DNA of 64,000 bases from Mycobacterium uberis (lineage in GTDB: Bacteria > Actinomycetota > Actinomycetes > Mycobacteriales > Mycobacteriaceae), in assembly GCF_003408705.1 (NCBI RefSeq), contig NZ_QAYL01000002.1, positions 62,001 through 126,000 on the forward strand, given 5' to 3'. The position numbers and the translations under genes were made by a program. Position 1 is the stretch's first letter; each line of letters begins with the position of its first letter. The notes under the pieces are model-generated. The model ran no database searches and was not told the origin of the DNA. It saw nothing but the letters and a program-made list of their open reading frames with translations. Positions 20,910 through 31,050 of the stretch are shown here, one piece after another.

Positions 20910-21696
20910 TCTAGCAGCTCATCTTTCTACTGCCACCATCGTTCGAACCTCCACTGGCGAAGCGGTGACGTTTTGGGTGTTAGGCACACTGGCGCTGGTC
21001 GGCGCGATCGGAGTGGTGTTGTCGGTCAACGCGGTCTATTCGGCGATGTTTTTAGCGATGACAATGATTATTCTGGCGGTGTTTTACATGATCTCCGACG
21101 CACTGTTCTTAGGTGTGGTGCAAGTCGTGGTATACACCGGCGCGGTTATGGTGCTGTTTTTGTTCGTGCTCATGCTAATCGGTGTCGACTCCGCGGAGTC
21201 CCTGAAGGAGACGCTACGCGGACAGCGGGTCGCCGGGGTGATGGCCGGCGTCGGGTTCGGCGTATTGTTAATCGCTGCTATTGGCAACGTGTCAACGAAC
21301 GCAAGTTTCTCCGGCCTGGCCGCAGCCAACGCCAATGGCAACATTGAGGGCTTAGCGGCGCTGATCTTCTCGCGCTATTTGTGGGCGTTCGAGTTGACCA
21401 GTGCGCTGCTGATCACCGCCGCCGTAGGGGCGATGGTGCTGGCGCATCGGGGACGTTTCGAGCGTCACAAGACCCAGCGGGAGCTCTCGCAGGAACGCTT
21501 CCTTCCCGGCGGGCATCCCACCCCGCTTCCCAGCCCGGGTGTTTACGCGCGCCAGAACGCGGTGGACGTGGCCGCGCTGCTCCCCGATGGCTCCTACTCG
21601 GAGCTATCTGTATCACGGATATTACGGGCCAGTGGGGTGGACGGTCTGGAAATGCCCTCGGCCTCGGTGGAGGTGATCGAGGGAGGGGCACCGTGA
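20896..21696 (+). CDS. nuoJ: NADH dehydrogenase I chain J
   Basis: Membrane subunit of the proton-pumping arm, 266 residues with five membrane helices (for example [19 protein letters not shown] and [20 protein letters not shown], the latter the family signature). A hydrophilic C-terminal tail of about 80 residues is typical of actinobacteria. GTG start at 20896 inside the end of nuoI. Its stop overlaps the nuoK GTG (GTGA). Confidence 0.93.
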   Translation: MTAIDLAAHLSTATIVRTSTGEAVTFWVLGTLALVGAIGVVLSVNAVYSAMFLAMTMIILAVFYMISDALFLGVVQVVVYTGAVMVLFLFVLMLIGVDSAESLKETLRGQRVAGVMAGVGFGVLLIAAIGNVSTNASFSGLAAANANGNIEGLAALIFSRYLWAFELTSALLITAAVGAMVLAHRGRFERHKTQRELSQERFLPGGHPTPLPSPGVYARQNAVDVAALLPDGSYSELSVSRILRASGVDGLEMPSASVEVIEGGAP

Positions 21697-21992
21697 ATCC
21701 AGCTAACTACCTCTATCTTTCAGCCCTGCTGTTCACGATTGGAGCCACAGGAGTGCTGTTGCGCCGCAACGCCATCGTGATGTTCATGTGTGTCGAGCTG
21801 ATGCTCAATGCGGTCAACCTGGCGTTCGTCACCTTCGCAAAGATGCACGGCCACCTGGACGGGCAAATGATCGCGTTCTTCACGATGGTAGTGGCCGCCT
21901 GTGAAGTCATCATCGGCTTGGCCACCATCATGACGATTTCCCGTGCCCGCAAATCAGCTTCTGTCGACGACGTGAATCTACTCAAAGGCTGA
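21693..21992 (+). CDS. nuoK: NADH dehydrogenase I chain K
   Basis: Small antiporter-like membrane subunit (MrpC family), 99 residues, the standard length. Three helices are visible, with the conserved membrane glutamates in [14 protein letters not shown] and [14 protein letters not shown] start at 21693. The same frame is open far upstream inside nuoJ but only this part is NuoK. Confidence 0.95.
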   Translation: MNPANYLYLSALLFTIGATGVLLRRNAIVMFMCVELMLNAVNLAFVTFAKMHGHLDGQMIAFFTMVVAACEVIIGLATIMTISRARKSASVDDVNLLKG

Positions 21993-22002
21993 GAACGCTA
22001 CC

Positions 22003-23907
22003 GTGACAAGTTTTTGGGGGACTCAACATGCCTGGCTGCTCGTGGCACTGCCACTGGTAGGCCCCGCAATCTTGCTACTAGGCGGCAGACGCACCGATCC
22101 GTGGGGCCACTGGCTGGGTTGCGCCACTGCAGTCGCGGCGTTTGGCGTGGGCGTAACACTACTCGTCGACATGGTCGGCCGCGCCGGAGATGACCGCGTC
22201 ATCCACCAGAAGCTGTTCAGCTGGATCCCGGTCGGTGAGCTCCAAGTCGACTTCGGACTACAGGTCGACCAGCTGTCCATGTGTTTCGTGCTGCTGATCA
22301 CCGGTGTCGGCTCGCTAATCCACATCTATTCGATCGGCTACATGGCCGAAGACCCAAACCGACGCCGATTTTTCGGGTATCTCAACCTGTTTCTGGCCTC
22401 GATGCTGCTGGTGGTGGTCGCTGACAACTACTTAGTTCTCTATGTTGGCTGGGAAGGCGTAGGCTTGACCTCCTACCTGCTGATCGGTTTCTGGTACCAC
22501 AAGCCGTCGGCGGCCGCGGCAGCCAAGAAAGCATTCGTGATGAACCGGGTCGGCGACGCCGGGCTCGCCGTCGGTACGTTTCTGATGTTCAGCACCTTCG
22601 GCACGCTGTCGTACTCCGGTGTGTTCGCCGGAGCACCCGCTGCAGGGCGCGGCCCGCTGACCGCGATAGGGCTGCTGTTGCTGCTGGGCGCTTGCGCTAA
22701 GTCTGCACAGGTTCCACTGCAGGCTTGGCTGGGTGACGCAATGGAGGGTCCCACTCCGGTGTCCGCGCTGATTCACGCCGCCACTATGGTGACCGCCGGT
22801 GTGTACCTGATAGTGCGGTCGGGCCCGTTGTACAACTTGGCACCGGACGCACAACTGGCCGTGGCCATCGTCGGTGCCGTCACGTTGCTGTTCGGGGCAT
22901 TCATCGGCTGCGCGAAGGATGACATTAAACGCGCGCTGGCGGCATCGACGATGAGTCAAATCGGCTACATGGTGCTGGCCGCGGGGTTGGGCCCAGCCGG
23001 CTACACGTTCGCCATCATGCACTTGCTTACCCACGGTTTCTTCAAGGCCGGCCTGTTCCTCGGGTCAGGAGCAGTGATTCACGCAATGCACGAAGAGCAA
23101 AACATGCGTCGATACGGCGGTCTACGGGCCACACTGCCGGTTACTTTCGCTACGTTCGGGCTGGCATATCTGGCAATCATCGGTGTGCCCCCGTTCGCGG
23201 GCTTCTTCTCCAAAGACGCCATCATCGAGGCAGCGCTAGGCATCGGCGACACTTACGGTTTCATGTTGGGCGGCACCACGTTGCTAGGTGCAGGTGTCAC
23301 CGCATTCTACATGACTCGAGTGATGCTGATGACCTTCTTCGGTCAAAGCCGTTGGGCGCCAGGTACTCATCCGCACGAAGCACCGAAAATGATGACGTGG
23401 CCGATGATCTTGCTTGCCGTCAGCTCGGTGTTCTCCGGCGGTCTGCTGACTTATGACGGCACCCTGCAGCATTGGCTCGGTCCGGTGGTCGGCGTTCATG
23501 ACGAAGCTACCCACACCTTCCCGTCCTGGATCAGCACCACGGCGGCGTTGGCCGTCGTCACGGTCGGTGTTGCGGTGGCGTACCGGATGTACGGCGGCAA
23601 GGCGATCATACCCCAGGTGTCCCCCGTCCAGGTTTCGGTGCTCACGACGGCCGCACGCGCCGACCTTTACAGCGATGCTTTCAACGAGGAGGTGTTCATG
23701 CACCCCGGCGCGCAACTTACCGATGCACTGATCACAGTCGACAACGTGGGTGTAGATGGCTTGATCAACACGCTAGGTACACTGGTGGTCCGAACCTCTG
23801 ATCGACTGCGGGGATTGCAAACCGGCTTCGCTCGCAACTACGCGTTGTTGATGCTGGCGGGCGCAGCGCTAGTGGCAACGCTGATCCTAGCGGTGAGGTT
23901 CTGGTGA
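22003..23907 (+). CDS. nuoL: NADH dehydrogenase I chain L
   Basis: Distal antiporter-like proton channel, 634 residues, about sixteen membrane helices including the C-terminal lateral helix and anchor. Family motifs: [20 protein letters not shown] (contains the key Glu), [20 protein letters not shown] (conserved Lys/His region nearby) and [22 protein letters not shown] start at 22003, ten bases after nuoK. The stop overlaps the nuoM GTG. Confidence 0.95.
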   Translation: MTSFWGTQHAWLLVALPLVGPAILLLGGRRTDPWGHWLGCATAVAAFGVGVTLLVDMVGRAGDDRVIHQKLFSWIPVGELQVDFGLQVDQLSMCFVLLITGVGSLIHIYSIGYMAEDPNRRRFFGYLNLFLASMLLVVVADNYLVLYVGWEGVGLTSYLLIGFWYHKPSAAAAAKKAFVMNRVGDAGLAVGTFLMFSTFGTLSYSGVFAGAPAAGRGPLTAIGLLLLLGACAKSAQVPLQAWLGDAMEGPTPVSALIHAATMVTAGVYLIVRSGPLYNLAPDAQLAVAIVGAVTLLFGAFIGCAKDDIKRALAASTMSQIGYMVLAAGLGPAGYTFAIMHLLTHGFFKAGLFLGSGAVIHAMHEEQNMRRYGGLRATLPVTFATFGLAYLAIIGVPPFAGFFSKDAIIEAALGIGDTYGFMLGGTTLLGAGVTAFYMTRVMLMTFFGQSRWAPGTHPHEAPKMMTWPMILLAVSSVFSGGLLTYDGTLQHWLGPVVGVHDEATHTFPSWISTTAALAVVTVGVAVAYRMYGGKAIIPQVSPVQVSVLTTAARADLYSDAFNEEVFMHPGAQLTDALITVDNVGVDGLINTLGTLVVRTSDRLRGLQTGFARNYALLMLAGAALVATLILAVRFW

Positions 23908-25457
23908 ACAACATACCGTGGCTGAGCATACTGTGGCTAGTGCCATTGGCAGGTTCGGTGTTGATCATCCTGCTCCCCTCTGCACTTCGACAGCTTGCCA
24001 AATGGACCGGCCTGGTGGTCAGTATGTTGGTGCTAGCAGTTGCGATCATCATCACCGCTGACTTTAAAACCGATGGTGCAGCTTACCAATTCATCGAAAG
24101 CCATCGATGGATACCGGCGTTTGGGGCCGGCTACACCCTTGGCATGGATGGCATCGTGACAGTGCTGGTGCTGATGACCGCGGTGCTGATTCCACTGCTG
24201 TTGATAGCCGGCTGGAGCGACGGTGGGCAGTGCACTCGGGGCGTGCAAACCTACGTCGCTCTGACACTGGCCGTCGAGTCGATGGTGCTGATCTCGGTGA
24301 CCGCATTGGATGTCTTGCTGTTCTATGTGTTCTTCGAAGCCATGCTTATCCCGATGTATTTCCTCATCGGCGGCTTCGGTCAAGGTCCCGGCCGATCACG
24401 CGCCGCGATAAAGTTCTTGCTGTACAACCTGTTTGGTGGGCTTATCATGTTGGCAGCGGTGATAGGGCTATATATCGTCACCGCGCAACACAGTACTGGC
24501 TCATTCGACTTTCAGGATATCGTAGCAGGTTTTGCGTCCAAACGCTACAATGCAGATCCCGCGGTAATTAAGGCACTGTTCTTGGGCTTCATGTTCGCAT
24601 TCGCGATCAAGGCCCCGCTGTGGCCATTCCACCGCTGGCTGCCGGACGCCGCAGTCGAGGCCACACCGGTCACCGCGGTGCTGATGATCGCCGTGATGGA
24701 TAAGGTCGGCACATTCGGTATGCTGCGCTACTGTCTACAGTTGTTTCCTTCTGCCTCAACGTATTTCCGGCCACTGATCGTCGTGTTGGCCGTCACCGGA
24801 GTTATCTACAGTGCGATTGTAGCTATCGGCCAGACTGACATCATGCGGGTGATAGCATACACTTCGATTTCGCACTTTGGGTTCATCATCCTCGGGATCT
24901 TCGTGATGACCAGCCCAGGGCAGAGCGGGTCGACGCTATACATGCTCAATCACGGCCTGTCCACAGCCGCGGTTTTCTTGATCGCGGGCTTCCTAATAGC
25001 ACGGCGCGGCAGCAGAGCGATTGCCGACTACGGCGGCGTGCAGAAAGTGGCTCCGGTTCTAGCCGGCACCTTCATGGTTTCGGCCATGGCGACCTTGTCG
25101 CTGCCCGGTCTGGCCCCATTCATCAGCGAATTCCTGGTCCTGTTAGGAACTTTCAACCGCTACTGGCTGGCGGCAGCATTTAGCGTTACCGCCTTGGTCC
25201 TGTCGGCCATCTACATGCTCCTGCTCTACCAGCGGATAATGACCGGGCCGATAGCCCGAGGCAGTGAACAAATCGGCGATTTGACGCCGCGTGAAATCAT
25301 TGTCTTAGCACCGCTAATCGCGCTGCTGATCGCGCTCGGAATCTACCCTAAGCCGGCACTAGACCTGATCAATCCCACAGTCGAGAACACCATGATCACT
25401 ATTGGCCAGCATAATCCCGAACCAAACGTGCCGCCCAAGACAGCCGAAGGACCGTAA
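23904..25457 (+). CDS. nuoM: NADH dehydrogenase I chain M
   Basis: Second antiporter-like proton channel, 517 residues with about fourteen helices. Motifs: [20 protein letters not shown] with the essential Glu, [20 protein letters not shown], and [19 protein letters not shown]. It is somewhat shorter than the M. tuberculosis protein because of small gaps in loops and the C-terminal tail, not a break. GTG start overlaps nuoL by four bases; nuoN begins two bases after the stop. Confidence 0.94.
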   Translation: MNNIPWLSILWLVPLAGSVLIILLPSALRQLAKWTGLVVSMLVLAVAIIITADFKTDGAAYQFIESHRWIPAFGAGYTLGMDGIVTVLVLMTAVLIPLLLIAGWSDGGQCTRGVQTYVALTLAVESMVLISVTALDVLLFYVFFEAMLIPMYFLIGGFGQGPGRSRAAIKFLLYNLFGGLIMLAAVIGLYIVTAQHSTGSFDFQDIVAGFASKRYNADPAVIKALFLGFMFAFAIKAPLWPFHRWLPDAAVEATPVTAVLMIAVMDKVGTFGMLRYCLQLFPSASTYFRPLIVVLAVTGVIYSAIVAIGQTDIMRVIAYTSISHFGFIILGIFVMTSPGQSGSTLYMLNHGLSTAAVFLIAGFLIARRGSRAIADYGGVQKVAPVLAGTFMVSAMATLSLPGLAPFISEFLVLLGTFNRYWLAAAFSVTALVLSAIYMLLLYQRIMTGPIARGSEQIGDLTPREIIVLAPLIALLIALGIYPKPALDLINPTVENTMITIGQHNPEPNVPPKTAEGP

Positions 25458-25459
25458 CG

Positions 25460-27067
25460 ATGAACCTGCCAGCCCCCAGCATCGAGTATTTCCTGCTATG
25501 CCCGATGCTCATCGTCTTTGCCGTCGCAGTTGCCGGTGTTCTGGCTGAAGCGTTCCTGCCCAGGCGAATCCGTTATAGCATCCAGGTAACGCTTACGCTC
25601 AGTGGCTTGATCGCAGCGTCCCTTGCGGTCGTCTTAGTGGCAAGGTCGATTCCGGTGTCCGGTCGCACAGCAGTGTTGGGCGCCATCGCCATTGACCGAC
25701 CGACGCTATTGCTACAAGGCACTGTACTGCTGGTCGCTATGCTGGCAGTCATCTTTATCGCCGAACGCACTGTAACCGAGCACACCACCAAATCCACAGT
25801 GGCGATGAGGATCAGAGCCACTTGGCACACAGGCGGATTGGATTCTTTTACTTCGCAAGCATCTGCGGTCCCGGGCAGCGAAGCCGAACGCGAAGCGCAG
25901 CACGCTGGCGTCACCCAGACGGAGCTTTTCCCATTGGCAATGTTGGCAGTTGGCGGCATGATGGCATTTCCAGCGTCTAATGACCTATTAACAATGTTCG
26001 TTGCGCTGGAAGTTCTATCGTTGCCCTTATACCTGATGTGCGGACTGGCCCGTCATCGCCGCCTGCTGTCACAGGAAGCTGCGATGAAGTACTTCCTACT
26101 AGGCGCGTTCTCGTCGGCATTCTTTCTTTACGGCGTGGCGTTGCTCTACGGTGCTACCGGCACCCTGACCCTGATTGGCATCCGCGATGGACTGTTCACG
26201 CGCAGTAACAATTCGATGGCGTTGGTCGGCGCCGCACTGGTGTCGGTTGGTCTGCTGTTCAAGGTCGGCGCGGTCCCGTTCCACTCTTGGATACCCGACG
26301 TCTATCAAGGTGCGCCCACTCCGATTACGGGATTCATGGCGGCAGCTACTAAGGTTGCGGCGTTCGGCGCCCTGCTGCGGCTGTTCTACGTCACACTGCC
26401 TCCGCTGCATGACCACTGGCGCCCGGTACTGTGGATAATTTCTATCCTGACCATGGCAGTCAGTACCATCACTGCGGTGAACCAAACCGACGTCAAGCGG
26501 ATGCTGGCCTATTCATCGGTCGCGCATGTCGGGTTCATCCTCACCGGGATGATCGCTGACAACGCGGCGGGACTGTCTGCGACGTTGTTCTATTTAGTCA
26601 CCTATAGCTTCAGCGCCGTAGGTGCATTTGCAGTCGTCGGCCTGATCCGCAACCGCGACGGCTCAGCAGGTTCAGAGGACGCCGACCTGTCCCATTGGGC
26701 CGGACTGGGACAACGCTCACCCCTTGTGGGCGTGGTGTTGTCCATCTTTCTGCTCGCTTTCGCCGGCATTCCGCTGACGAGTGGATTCGTCAGCAAGTTC
26801 TCGGTCTTCAAGGCGGCCGCGCAGAGTGGAGCAGTACCGCTGGTCATTGTCGGGGTGATCTTCAGCGGAGTCGCGGCGTATTTCTATGCGCGAGTGATTG
26901 TATTTATGTTCTTCACCGAAGCATCCGACAAAACACCACAAGTGGCGCAGCCAAGCTTCTTGAGCAAATTTGCCATCGCAGTCTGCGCCGCAGTCACAGT
27001 AGCGGTGGGTATCACACCACAACCGCTACTAGAATTGGCGGATCGAGCCGCCCACCTGGCGCACTGA
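25460..27067 (+). CDS. nuoN: NADH dehydrogenase I chain N
   Basis: Third antiporter-like proton channel and last gene of the operon, 535 residues. Motifs: FVALEVLSLPLYLMCGLARH (membrane Glu), VGAVPFHSWIPDVYQGAPTP and RMLAYSSVAHVGFILTGM. It is complete, with ATG start and TGA at 27067. In M. leprae only a nuoN pseudogene is reported to remain of this operon (established knowledge), so an intact copy here separates the organism from M. leprae. Confidence 0.95.
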   Translation: MNLPAPSIEYFLLCPMLIVFAVAVAGVLAEAFLPRRIRYSIQVTLTLSGLIAASLAVVLVARSIPVSGRTAVLGAIAIDRPTLLLQGTVLLVAMLAVIFIAERTVTEHTTKSTVAMRIRATWHTGGLDSFTSQASAVPGSEAEREAQHAGVTQTELFPLAMLAVGGMMAFPASNDLLTMFVALEVLSLPLYLMCGLARHRRLLSQEAAMKYFLLGAFSSAFFLYGVALLYGATGTLTLIGIRDGLFTRSNNSMALVGAALVSVGLLFKVGAVPFHSWIPDVYQGAPTPITGFMAAATKVAAFGALLRLFYVTLPPLHDHWRPVLWIISILTMAVSTITAVNQTDVKRMLAYSSVAHVGFILTGMIADNAAGLSATLFYLVTYSFSAVGAFAVVGLIRNRDGSAGSEDADLSHWAGLGQRSPLVGVVLSIFLLAFAGIPLTSGFVSKFSVFKAAAQSGAVPLVIVGVIFSGVAAYFYARVIVFMFFTEASDKTPQVAQPSFLSKFAIAVCAAVTVAVGITPQPLLELADRAAHLAH

Positions 27068-27069
27068 GC

Positions 27070-27087
27070 CTCGTGTCAGACCACGAG
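27070..27087 (+). terminator. Possible hairpin just after nuoN
   Basis: CTCGTG and CACGAG can pair around a six-base loop, three bases after the nuoN stop. The stem is short and no T-run follows, so a terminator role is only plausible. Confidence 0.35.
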
Positions 27088-27505
27088 TGGGCAGGCGGCC
27101 AACGCATAGATCACCAGTACAGCGAGCGACACTAACCAAAGGCAACCAGGACAATTTCAGCGGGAACAACGTCACAACCAACCTCGATGAACATAAGCAA
27201 CAATTGTCGGTCAGCTTCTCGAAAAGGCGACAGGCATGTCAGCCGCCAATCAGAATACCAGGTAGGTACACAGTCCGGATAGTGCAACAAGCTCTTGCGA
27301 CGGATTAGACCCCACTATCGTGCACACCGACAGCAATACGGCAAGCGTTGCGGCCGATCGAAACGCAGTAGCTACCACCACGCCAATCACGGCTACTGCG
27401 GCTACGACAGCTGCTAGCCCGTTGGATCCGACGGCGGCCGACCCCGCCACCAGAAGGCTGAAAACGGCCGACAAAATTTGGATAACGAGTCGCGGGATCA
27501 AGGTC
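27080..27505 (-). pseudogene. Decayed membrane protein (Rv3162c-like)
   Basis: The reverse frame starts MTLIPRLVIQILSAVFSLLV and continues with two more hydrophobic stretches (GLAAVVAAVAVIGVVVATAF; SAATLAVLLSVCTIV) to a stop near 27250. A second frame then supplies WLPLVSVAVLVIYALAA at the C-terminus around 27090-27150. The frameshift and missing middle make it non-functional. Position beside the DUF58 pseudogene matches the Rv3162c-Rv3163c pair. Confidence 0.6.
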
Positions 27506-27594
27506 ATATCATTGCTTTCCGCATACCGGTCCCGGCATCCGACGGTGACAGTGGGGAACACACCCATCAACTACTTCAGGCTGTGATCCCTTGC

Positions 27595-28335
27595 CCGGAC
27601 AGTGCATAGACACCCGCAGTGGCCATGTCACGCTACATAACAGAGCGCTGCAGCGCTCACATCCGAACCACTAGGGGATCATACTCACCTTCGAACGGGG
27701 AGCCGTCCAGAACGTCGACGGCGACCACCACATGGCCACATTTGCGGAGTTCAATAAACGCCAACGTGGATTCCGTGTCGAGCCAGGTGGAGAAAACGCA
27801 ACAACTAGCGCCCCAGCGGGAGCGGCTGCGCTCGGCACCAATATTCCAGTCTATGCTTTTCTGTTTTCAAATCAGTCACCAGCGCCGAGCGCGGTATCGA
27901 GCACCCTTATAGAATATGGTGCCGTCCCATATCCGTGCCAAGCCATCGCGGAGGAGTACCTCCAAATGCGACAATCCCAGCACAATCACCGCGTCACAGC
28001 GCGGTCTGCACCACCTAAGTTGCGCCGCGCACGACTCGCTCGGTGGCTTCAATAGCTGCGTAACGTGCAATTGGCCGCGGCGTACACTCACTGGCCAGTT
28101 CACGATACACAATTAGCTACCAAACACTATAGGGGCGAATGTCGGCGTATTCGACACTCGGGCCTATGCACCGGACCAGGTGGGCACCCAGGCGATCAAA
28201 TAACTCAGTCCGAGGAGTTGGTGATGAAGGCATCGGCGTTAACAGAAACACGACGACAGAGGCCGCGTCGGCGGTACTCGTTCCCGTCAGCAGCCCACCG
28301 GGCACGACCGCAGTGATTCGGATCCAGACGAAGTA
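27595..28335 (-). pseudogene. Decayed DUF58-family protein (Rv3163c-like)
   Basis: DUF58 proteins accompany MoxR AAA+ ATPases and transglutaminase-like proteins. Reading the reverse strand over several frames gives GPSVEYADIRPYS, NWPVSVRRGQLHVTQLL, GDCAGIVAFGGTPPRWLG, TLAFIELRKCGHVVVAVDVL, SPFEGEYDPLVVRM, a stop, LQRSVM, a stop, RDMATAGV. This is the DUF58 order from the central motif to the C-terminus. At least four frameshifts or stops are present. The moxR3 partner expected upstream is not seen. A transposase remnant takes its place. Confidence 0.75.
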
Positions 28336-28384
28336 GAGGCTGCAGCATTCTGTCACTGTGGGCAAACACGTGACTCAAATCCGA

Positions 28385-28570
28385 ATCGACAACTGGACGG
28401 TTAGGCAACAAGCAGGTGCACGTGGTCGGCCTCGCCGTTGAACTAAACCAACTCGGCGTCGAGATCAGAGCAAACCGTGTACATGGCGTGCTTGGTAAAA
28501 ATGAAAAAGGATACCCATCACCAAGAATCCAAAGATCATCATCGAGGCCACACTTTGAACCCGGCCTTTG
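28385..28570 (-). mobile_element. Remnant of an IS200/IS605-family TnpA transposase
   Basis: One reverse frame reads VCSDLDAELV, a stop, FNGEADHVHLLVA, a stop. The His-x-His pair in ADHVHLLV is the metal-binding HUH motif of the Y1 transposase TnpA, and the preceding AELVxFNGE is also conserved. The catalytic tyrosine region and both element ends are not recognisable. It is a dead fragment lying at a synteny break. Confidence 0.65.
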
Positions 28571-28721
28571 CCGATCAGCGGTTGCGCGGTTGCCGGCTTC
28601 AGGTGCCGCGATTGTGCTGCCTTGGGTTCCATGCCATGATCCCTTCGCCAAAGGGTATCTGTCTCCTCCCAGCCGGGTTGCACGTCAAATTCGGCACTTA
28701 TGTCGCACACTACCGTCGCCG

Positions 28722-28741
28722 TGGGCGGACCAATGACTTCA
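28722..28741 (+). promoter_or_regulatory. Candidate DosR box, distal
   Basis: TGGGCGGACCAATGACTTCA resembles the 20-bp DosR palindrome (half-sites GGGAC and GTCCC) mainly in its left half. It lies about 90 bases upstream of the Usp gene that opens the dosR operon, where autoregulatory DosR sites occur in M. tuberculosis. Confidence 0.35.
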
Positions 28742-28748
28742 GAAACTC

Positions 28749-28768
28749 AGTGACCGATGGCCCTGGGA
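28749..28768 (+). promoter_or_regulatory. Candidate DosR box, proximal
   Basis: The core GTGACCGATGGCCCT differs by one base from a GGGACC-N3-GGCCCT arrangement, a common form of the DosR site. It is about 63 bases upstream of the Usp gene start. Confidence 0.4.
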
Positions 28769-28830
28769 AATGCCGGCAACCGCACCTACCATGCGGCTCA
28801 GCAATAGAATTATTCGCAGAGGAGTCCAAG

Positions 28831-29634
28831 ATGCGTGACGTTCAGTCAGACCCGTCTATTATCGTCGGCGTCGACGGATCACGGGCGGCGAATAACGCGA
28901 CCGTCTGGGCTGTCGACGAAGCCGTCAGCCGCAACATCCCGCTACGCCTCGTTTACGTCATTGATACGGCAGATTTGTGCGGTGCCGACGTGGATCACCG
29001 TCAATTCGCTGCCGCGCATGCGGCGTTGTACGATGCTCAGCGAGCCGTCCAGGCCACCGGCGAACCAGTCAAGATCGAAGTCGAGATCATGTCGGGAACG
29101 CCGCTTCGCGAACTGATCGGCAAGTCGCGATCGGCGGTTATGACGTGCGTCGGGTCAATAGGGATGAAACACGCATGCCGTGGCATAAGTTCGGTCGCGG
29201 TGGGCTTGACCGCGTGGGCCCGGTGTCCGGTGGCCGTGATCCGCACACAGCTACGCTGGCCGACAAACCACCAACTTGGCAGTATTGTTGCTGAGGCAGA
29301 TCACAGTCTGGTGCTGCGACACGCTTTCGAAGAGGCGCGACTGCGCGTAGCGCCACTGCGTGTCGTCGCCTCATGGCGAGCAGAGACCCCCGATGACCTG
29401 CCTGACGGAAGTCGTTTGGTGCAAGCGCACCTGAATCGTCGGATCTCACCATGGCGGAAGCTGTATCCGGACGTGGACGTCGAGCCAGTAGCAGTCCGCG
29501 GCAGCATTTGCAGATACCTCACCGAAAACGCAGAGTCTGTCCAGCTCTTCGTTTCCGGCTCCGGCGGCCACGCTTGCGAATTACAGGCAGACAGCGACGG
29601 ATGCTCTGTCCTTACCGTGCGCCAGAGCCACTGA
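28831..29634 (+). CDS. Tandem universal stress protein (Rv3134c-like)
   Basis: 267-residue protein with two Usp domains, the first gene of the dosR operon in M. tuberculosis (Rv3134c). Domain 1 has [20 protein letters not shown] and [20 protein letters not shown], similar to the Usp ATP loop. Domain 2 starts near residue 153 ([20 protein letters not shown]) and ends [10 protein letters not shown]. It is about the length of Rv3134c. The ATG at 28831 has GAGGAG eight bases upstream. The open frame from 28477 includes unrelated sequence. dosR follows after 32 bases, so the pair is an operon. Its DosR-linked role is known for the family but its biochemistry is not. Confidence 0.88.
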   Translation: MRDVQSDPSIIVGVDGSRAANNATVWAVDEAVSRNIPLRLVYVIDTADLCGADVDHRQFAAAHAALYDAQRAVQATGEPVKIEVEIMSGTPLRELIGKSRSAVMTCVGSIGMKHACRGISSVAVGLTAWARCPVAVIRTQLRWPTNHQLGSIVAEADHSLVLRHAFEEARLRVAPLRVVASWRAETPDDLPDGSRLVQAHLNRRISPWRKLYPDVDVEPVAVRGSICRYLTENAESVQLFVSGSGGHACELQADSDGCSVLTVRQSH

Positions 29635-29666
29635 TCGGGATTTCGTGTATACCAGAAGCGCCTGCC

Positions 29667-30314
29667 ATGGTGAGGGTCTTTTTGGTCGACGACCACAAGG
29701 TGGTCCGGCGCGGCATCGTCAACTTGCTCGGGTCGGACCCCGAGCTCGAAATCGTCGGCGAGGCTGGCTCGGTCGCCGAAGCGATGACGCGGATACCGGT
29801 GGCACGGTCCGATGTTGCGGTGCTCGACGTTCGACTGCCCGACGGCAGCGGAATCGAGCTGTGCCGCGATTTGCTGTCGGACTTGCCCGATGTGCGTTGT
29901 CTGATGTTGACGTCGTTCACGTCCGACGAAGCGATGCTCGATGAGGTGTTGGCCGGGGCCAGCGGATACGTGGTCAAAGACATCAAGGGCATGGAGCTGG
30001 CACAGGCGGTCAAAGACGTCGGCGCCGGAAAATCGCTACTGGATGACAGGACGACAGCAGAACTGATGGCGAAACTCCACAGCGCTGCGGAACCCACCGA
30101 TCCGTTGTTTGGGTTTACCGACCAGGAGCGCACTCTACTCAGGTTGCTCAGTGAAGGGCTGACTAACAAGCAGATCGCCACGCGCATGTTCCTTGCCGAA
30201 AAGACGGTGAAAAACTATATGTCGCGTTTGCTGACCAAGCTCGGAATGGAGCGGCGGACCCAAGCGGCGGTATTTGCGTCTAAGCTGAATGTTAGCGAAC
30301 GGTTAGAAAATTAG
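29667..30314 (+). CDS. devR: Dormancy response regulator DosR (DevR)
   Basis: NarL-type response regulator that switches on the hypoxia/NO/CO dormancy regulon. 215 residues. The receiver has the acidic pair D8-D9 (LVDDHK), phospho-acceptor D54 ([10 protein letters not shown]), T82 and K104. The LuxR-type HTH contains [12 protein letters not shown] and the recognition helix [13 protein letters not shown] with DNA-contacting K179, K182 and N183. T198, a PknH target in M. tuberculosis, is kept and T205 is Ser. The frame is fully intact while its partner kinase gene dosS next door is broken. ATG at 29667. Activation would need a kinase elsewhere (such as DosT) or another phosphodonor. Confidence 0.93.
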   Translation: MVRVFLVDDHKVVRRGIVNLLGSDPELEIVGEAGSVAEAMTRIPVARSDVAVLDVRLPDGSGIELCRDLLSDLPDVRCLMLTSFTSDEAMLDEVLAGASGYVVKDIKGMELAQAVKDVGAGKSLLDDRTTAELMAKLHSAAEPTDPLFGFTDQERTLLRLLSEGLTNKQIATRMFLAEKTVKNYMSRLLTKLGMERRTQAAVFASKLNVSERLEN

Positions 30315-30344
30315 CTGGGAAGAACGCTCCCACGATGCCACTAG

Positions 30345-30366
30345 GTTCATATGAATTCATATGAAC
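30345..30366. repeat. Perfect 22-bp palindrome at the dosS start
   Basis: The 10-bp self-complementary unit TTCATATGAA occurs twice in tandem (30346-30355 and 30356-30365), flanked by G and C. Together they make a perfect 22-bp palindrome spanning the ATG of the dosS remnant. It could be an operator, a slippage duplication, or both. Confidence 0.8.
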
Positions 30367-31050
30367 AAGGCAGTTGACCTTCGCGGCGGTGCGCATCAGC
30401 TGCGCGACACCTTATCGCAGCTGCGGCTGCGAGAGCTGCTGATCGAGGTCCAAGACCGGATCGAGCAAGTCGTCACGGGACGCGACCGGCTTGACGGATT
30501 GGTCGAGGCCATGCTGGTCATCACCTCGGACCTCGATCTGGATGCCACGCTGCGCACCATCGTGCACACCGCCATCGAGCTCGTCGACGCCCTGTGAGCG
30601 ATACACGACCAGGTCCAGCAGGTGGTGAAGTTCGTATAGGAGAGCGTCGACGAGAAAACCGCTCAGTGGATCGGCCGACTACCCTAAAGCCGCGATGTGG
30701 TGGGCCTACGTATAGACGACCCCAAATCCCTTCGACTGTACAACATCGCCGTGCACCCCACCTCGGTGGGCTTCCCACCTAACTATCCGCCGATGCGAAC
30801 CTTTCGTGGGATGCCGATTCACATCCGCGGCGGGACGGTATCCAGCAACCTCTATTATCTGGCAGAGAAGGCCGATGGGCAACCGTTTACCGAGAACGAT
30901 GAGGCACTGGATCCAGGCGCTGGCCGCTGCGGCCGGCATCGCGATCTACAATATCTACCTCTACCAGCAACGACCGGACTCGGCAATCATGGATCGAGGC
31001 CACCCGCGATATCGCCACCAAGTTGTTCTCCGGCGCCGAACTCCGCAGCA
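30361..31050 (+). pseudogene. devS: Truncated, frameshifted sensor kinase DosS (DevS)
   Basis: DosS senses O2, NO and CO through a heme GAF domain and phosphorylates DosR. Here reading starts LRDTLSQLRLRELLIEVQDR and LDGLVEAMLVITSDLDL, with a TGA after the codon for Leu near 30597. GAF-A then continues in shifted frames (GLRIDDPKSLRLYNI, MRTFRGMPIHIRGG, GQPFTENDEAL) and ends RQSWIEATRDIATKLFSGAE. Everything after GAF-A, including GAF-B and the histidine kinase domains, is missing. The end abuts an Rv2030c-like remnant on the other strand at about 31045. Confidence 0.9.

Noticed and set aside
22432-23034. 200-codon reverse frame inside nuoL
   Set aside because: It is rich in Gln, His and Arg, typical of antisense frames in GC-rich DNA. 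NuoL is certain.
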